Source: Celeribacter halophilus (lineage in GTDB: Bacteria > Pseudomonadota > Alphaproteobacteria > Rhodobacterales > Rhodobacteraceae). From it: 64,000 nucleotides of DNA. The notes beneath the pieces were generated by a model. That model was given only the letters and a program-made list of their open reading frames with translations. It was not told the DNA's origin and made no database searches. The number at the start of each line of letters is the position of its first letter. The first letter of the stretch is position 1. A program made the translations under genes and the position numbers. The DNA lies in the NCBI RefSeq assembly GCF_900114135.1, contig NZ_FORY01000006.1, forward strand, positions 1 through 64,000, given 5' to 3'. This document shows positions 61,047 through 64,000 of the stretch, one piece after another.

Positions 61047-62225
61047 TCAATCTCCCTGCTGGTCCTGCGCACCCAAGTCGCGCAGCGTTCGGGTCAGACC
61101 GGCAATCTCGGCCCGCAGTTCGGCAAGGCTCTCCTGTCGTCCGGCGGAGAGTTCTTCGAGAATGCGCAAAAGCTGCACGTCAATGGAGCGCAGCCGCATA
61201 CGGGATTCCGCATCCAGCGCATCGCTTTCGGCTGGATCGCGGGCTTGCAATGCCGCCAGAAGCCGTTCCTGCCCCTCCGCCACACGGGTCAACACCTGCA
61301 CCGTGTTGTTTTCCCGATCCGCCCGCGTGACCATCGTATCAATGGAGGAGGCAAGCCGTTCAAGCCGCGCACCGGTTTCCATGCGTCCAGCCTCGGAACG
61401 GGCGAAAAGCCCCTGAAGCTCGTCCATCTGGCGGCCCATGTGGTCCAGCACCGCCACGGCCCCCGACAGATCATCCCCGTCGCCATCGCCCGCCACACCA
61501 AGGCGCGTGATGGTCGAAAGCCATTCTTCAAGCTCGCGGAAAAAGCGGTTCTGCCCATGGGAGGCGAAAAGTTCCAGCATACCGACGACGAGCGAGCCCG
61601 CGAGACCCAGAAGCGAGGAGGCAAAGGCCGTGCCCATCCCGCCCAACTGGTTCTCCAGCCCGCTCATAAGCTGGCCCAGCACATCACTTGCGCCCTCCCC
61701 TTCTGACGGAGACAGGGAGCGGATGGTTTCGACCAGCGCCGGAACCGTAGTGGCCAGCCCGTAGAACGTCCCGAGAAGGCCAAGGAAAATCAGAAGGTTG
61801 GCAATATAGCGCGTGATATCGCGGGCTTCGTCGATCCGCGTGGCCACAGAATCCAGAATGGAGCGTGCCGAAGATGACGAAATCTGGGTCCGCGCATTGC
61901 GGTCGCGCAGGAGGGCCGCCAACGGGGCCAAGAGGCGCGGTGCGGCCTTGCCCGGCACATTCGGGCGCTGCCCCGTGAACCGTTCGATCCAGTTGACCGA
62001 CGCGACAAGTTGCACCACCTGAAGGAAACAGGCGAGAATGCCGATGATGAACACGACGGCGATAAAGCCGTTGAGATAGGGATTGGCAAGAAACACCGGA
62101 CCGACGCGCGGCAAAGCGATGTAAAAGCCGAAAGAGACCAGCCCGAGGACAATGATCATCATAGTGATCTGCCGCACGGGTTGAGAGAAGAATTTAAGCT
62201 CGGCCTCGCGATCGGGTTGGTCCAT
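61047..62225 (-). CDS. MotA/TolQ/ExbB-like ion-channel subunit
   Basis: This 392-aa membrane protein has hydrophobic helices near residues 20-42, 50-72, 140-165 and 195-220. The TolQ/MotA core block GLLGTFYGLATTVPALVETI is followed by GGMGTAFASSLLGLAGSLVVGM, then a long helical cytoplasmic tail (about 225-392). Together with the MotB/OmpA-like neighbour it would form a 5:2-type proton motor not associated with flagella or Tol. No flagellar genes are nearby. Confidence 0.82.
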   Translation of the reverse strand: MDQPDREAELKFFSQPVRQITMMIIVLGLVSFGFYIALPRVGPVFLANPYLNGFIAVVFIIGILACFLQVVQLVASVNWIERFTGQRPNVPGKAAPRLLAPLAALLRDRNARTQISSSSARSILDSVATRIDEARDITRYIANLLIFLGLLGTFYGLATTVPALVETIRSLSPSEGEGASDVLGQLMSGLENQLGGMGTAFASSLLGLAGSLVVGMLELFASHGQNRFFRELEEWLSTITRLGVAGDGDGDDLSGAVAVLDHMGRQMDELQGLFARSEAGRMETGARLERLASSIDTMVTRADRENNTVQVLTRVAEGQERLLAALQARDPAESDALDAESRMRLRSIDVQLLRILEELSAGRQESLAELRAEIAGLTRTLRDLGAQDQQGD

Positions 62226-62307
62226 TGACCCTGTCCTGACCTGTCAGTTCCTGTTACCGCCACGATAGGGGCAAGAGGCCCCCAATGCCAACACGCGATT
62301 TCGTGTA

Positions 62308-62868
62308 TCAGGCATTTAAGCGATGGCGCACCATATCAGAGAGCTCGGTCAGCTCCGGATCTTCCATGCCGATCTGGGCCAGATGCCGCGCGGTGGAGAA
62401 AAGATAGTCGCAATTCGGCCCCCGCCCGCCTGTCGCAGAAGCGATCACCTCGGCCTGCCGCTCAAGGCTCAAAGACCCCGTATATTGCACATGGTCCGGA
62501 TCGACGACATAGGCCAGTGCACTTTGGTCACGCCCGTCCTCTAACCGCAAGACCACTTCGCGTTCGAGATAGGCCGAGGAGACCAGTTCGCGTTCCCGCA
62601 GATAATCCAGAGTGCCCGCCGCCACTTCCGGCCCGACACGAAAGGCCAGCCCGTGACATTGGGCGCTCTCGTCCTCGTCCAGCGCCAGCACCAGCCCCGG
62701 CGCCTCCGGCGTGCCGCGATGATGGATCGACCACATGCAAAAGCTCCGCGCATAGCCTGAAAGTGTCGCTGGGCGGCGCTCGGTAAATTCGAACCCCGGA
62801 TTCCATATCAGGGAGCCATAGCCAAAGACCCAGAAACCGTCCCTGACCAACGCGTGATCGCCTGTCAT
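62308..62868 (-). CDS. Gamma-glutamylcyclotransferase, ChaC-like
   Basis: This 186-aa protein has the GGCT-fold signature VFGYGSLIWNPGFEFTERRPATL near residue 13 and the catalytic Glu in the strand before AYLEREVVLR. ChaC enzymes degrade glutathione to 5-oxoproline and Cys-Gly. GAGGAAAAG precedes ATG 62868. It is divergent from the DUF2125 gene. Confidence 0.9.
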   Translation of the reverse strand: MTGDHALVRDGFWVFGYGSLIWNPGFEFTERRPATLSGYARSFCMWSIHHRGTPEAPGLVLALDEDESAQCHGLAFRVGPEVAAGTLDYLRERELVSSAYLEREVVLRLEDGRDQSALAYVVDPDHVQYTGSLSLERQAEVIASATGGRGPNCDYLFSTARHLAQIGMEDPELTELSDMVRHRLNA

Positions 62869-63090
62869 CGTCTTTTCCTCATTGCCGTCTTTCCAGCCCC
62901 TCCGCCCGCGGTTAATACGGGTGTGAAAGCACTTCCCGAACACCTGTGTCACAGGCTTTCCTGAAGTGCAGCACAACATAACGATGTCGCAGGCCTTTCA
63001 AAATCGACTTGTATCTCAAGTTCGTCACCAAAGGTTTTAAATACGGGGCGGGCAGGAATGAAAAGCCCGATCCACTTACAAGAGGTGAAG

Positions 63091-64000
63091 ATGCGCAAAC
63101 TGTTCTGGCTCCTTCTGGCCGCCGTGGTGATTTACAGCGGTTACTGGATGATCGGTGCGAAAGGCACGGAAAGCGCCATCGCCGCATGGATCGACAGCCG
63201 CGCCTCCGAAGGCTGGCAGGCCGAGGTGGCCGACATCAAGACCGGCGGTTTCCCGACCCGTTTCGACACGGAGATTCTTGAGCCGCAGCTGGCCGATCCG
63301 CGCACGGGTGTGGCGCTTTCGACGCCGCGCATCGAGATTCTCAGCCAGAGCCACCGCCCGACACGTTTCACCCTGCGCATGGCCCCCGAGGTCACGCTGG
63401 CCTCCCCCTATCAACGCCTCGACATCACACAGGACTTGGCCGAGGCGCAGCTTTTCGTCGACCCCGGCCCCAGCCTCACGCTCGATCATGCCGCGCTCAG
63501 CTTGCAAGGCATGCGCGTTGCCTCCACGGCGACATGGGGGTTCACGCTTGAAAGCGGCGAGATCACCACCCAGCGTCAGGCAGACGATCCGCTCACCCAT
63601 GACATTGCGCTCCATGTCGAGGGCTTCGCCCCCACCGGCGGGCTGATCGACGGGCTGGACCCCGAGGGTCTTCTCTCGGACCGGTTCGAAGCGCTTGATC
63701 TGGACATGCAGGCCACATTCGACGGGCCGTGGAACATTCACGCACTCGAAGGGCCGCGCCCGCAACCCACCCATATCGATCTCACCACGCTCTCGGCCCA
63801 TTGGGGAGAGCTTGACCTGAAACTGGCCGGTGCTTTCGACATCGACGCGCGGGGCTATCCGATCGGCAAGCTGGCAATCAAGGCGGAGAACTGGCGCGAG
63901 ATGATCGAACTGGCGATTTCGGTGGGCGCGATCCCTGAGAACATCAGCAATCTCACCCTGCGCGCCGGTGAAATGCTGGCGGGGCTGTCCGGTCGCAAGG
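63091..64000 (+). CDS. DUF2125 family protein, truncated by the window edge
   Basis: The open frame starts at 63091 (AGAGG a few bases upstream) and has no stop before the end of the window, so only the first 303 residues are visible. An N-terminal anchor or signal segment (about residues 4-23) is followed by the family pattern WIDSRASEGWQAEVADIKTGGFPTRFDTEI and repeated beta segments. DUF2125 proteins are alphaproteobacterial periplasmic or membrane-anchored proteins of unknown function. Confidence 0.85.
   Translation, partial: MRKLFWLLLAAVVIYSGYWMIGAKGTESAIAAWIDSRASEGWQAEVADIKTGGFPTRFDTEILEPQLADPRTGVALSTPRIEILSQSHRPTRFTLRMAPEVTLASPYQRLDITQDLAEAQLFVDPGPSLTLDHAALSLQGMRVASTATWGFTLESGEITTQRQADDPLTHDIALHVEGFAPTGGLIDGLDPEGLLSDRFEALDLDMQATFDGPWNIHALEGPRPQPTHIDLTTLSAHWGELDLKLAGAFDIDARGYPIGKLAIKAENWREMIELAISVGAIPENISNLTLRAGEMLAGLSGRK

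Noticed and set aside
59421-62225. Zorya antiphage defence system (ZorAB)
   Set aside because: Only the motor-like pair is present. No ZorC, ZorD or ZorE homologue lies beside it, and the flanks are housekeeping genes (M23 peptidase, ChaC, DUF2125).

Overview
The window reads as chromosomal DNA of a marine alphaproteobacterium of the Rhodobacteraceae/Roseobacteraceae group. Three things point there: the high G+C coding sequence, the order ruvCAB - ybgC - tolQRAB-pal - ybgF - tilS - ftsH, and a self-standing F1 operon (atpHAGDC without F0 genes). Family-typical companions agree with this: gloB next to a methyltransferase, a DUF2125 protein, and a YcgN-like protein behind ribF. No rRNA, tRNA, CRISPR array, insertion sequence or prophage was recognised. 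Most of the region is core genome with short accessory patches.

Layout. 1-644: no credible gene. 645-4000: betaine-type osmolyte ABC importer (ATPase, permease, binding protein, minus strand). 4.4-8.5 kb: an ABC exporter, a BON/LysM protein, a small unknown protein and a DUF2254 membrane protein. 8.5-11.8 kb: a FabH-like ketoacyl synthase divergent from an acyl-CoA ligase. 11.8-15.9 kb: a metalloid-resistance patch with an AT-rich edge, acr3 divergent from arsR, then an OsmC protein, a small thioredoxin, an ArsP_1-type permease and a second arsR. 16.1-22.1 kb: the accessory heart of the window. It holds a ricin-like secreted protein, a duplicated DUF1566/Lcl_C protein, a Gly/Ser-rich secreted protein separated by tandem hairpins from a Cys-containing secreted protein, then LysR- and LuxR-type regulators. 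22.6-37.1 kb: folD, chorismate mutase, ftsH, tilS, the Tol-Pal cluster, ybgC, thpR, aroQ and ruvBAC. 37.3-47.7 kb: small housekeeping genes including prmA, msrA, an MFS carrier, a HAD hydrolase, maoC, ribF, threonine aldolase, a DsbA-family isomerase, prs, an H-type lectin and a MazG-like protein. 47.7-52.7 kb: the F1 ATP synthase operon. 53-64 kb: a DUF481 outer-membrane protein, methyltransferase/gloB, clpA, an M23 peptidase, a MotA/TolQ-like plus OmpA-like motor pair, a ChaC-like cyclotransferase and a truncated DUF2125 gene that runs off the end.

How genes work together. The Tol-Pal operon couples the inner-membrane proton motive force to the outer membrane, and the MotA-like/OmpA-like pair at 59.4-62.2 kb is probably a second proton-driven envelope machine. 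The ars patch combines arsenite efflux (Acr3), a candidate organoarsenical permease and two differently wired ArsR sensors. The secreted proteins at 16-20 kb, the degenerate-receiver LuxR regulator beside them and the lectin-like folds suggest a surface or matrix function, which is inference only.

Start codons were chosen from ribosome-binding sites and family N-termini. Several genes appear to use GTG or TTG: ftsH, atpH, clpA and the DsbA-family isomerase. Terminators were called where a stem of about 6 bp or more is followed by a T tract on the transcribed strand; weaker ones are marked as such.
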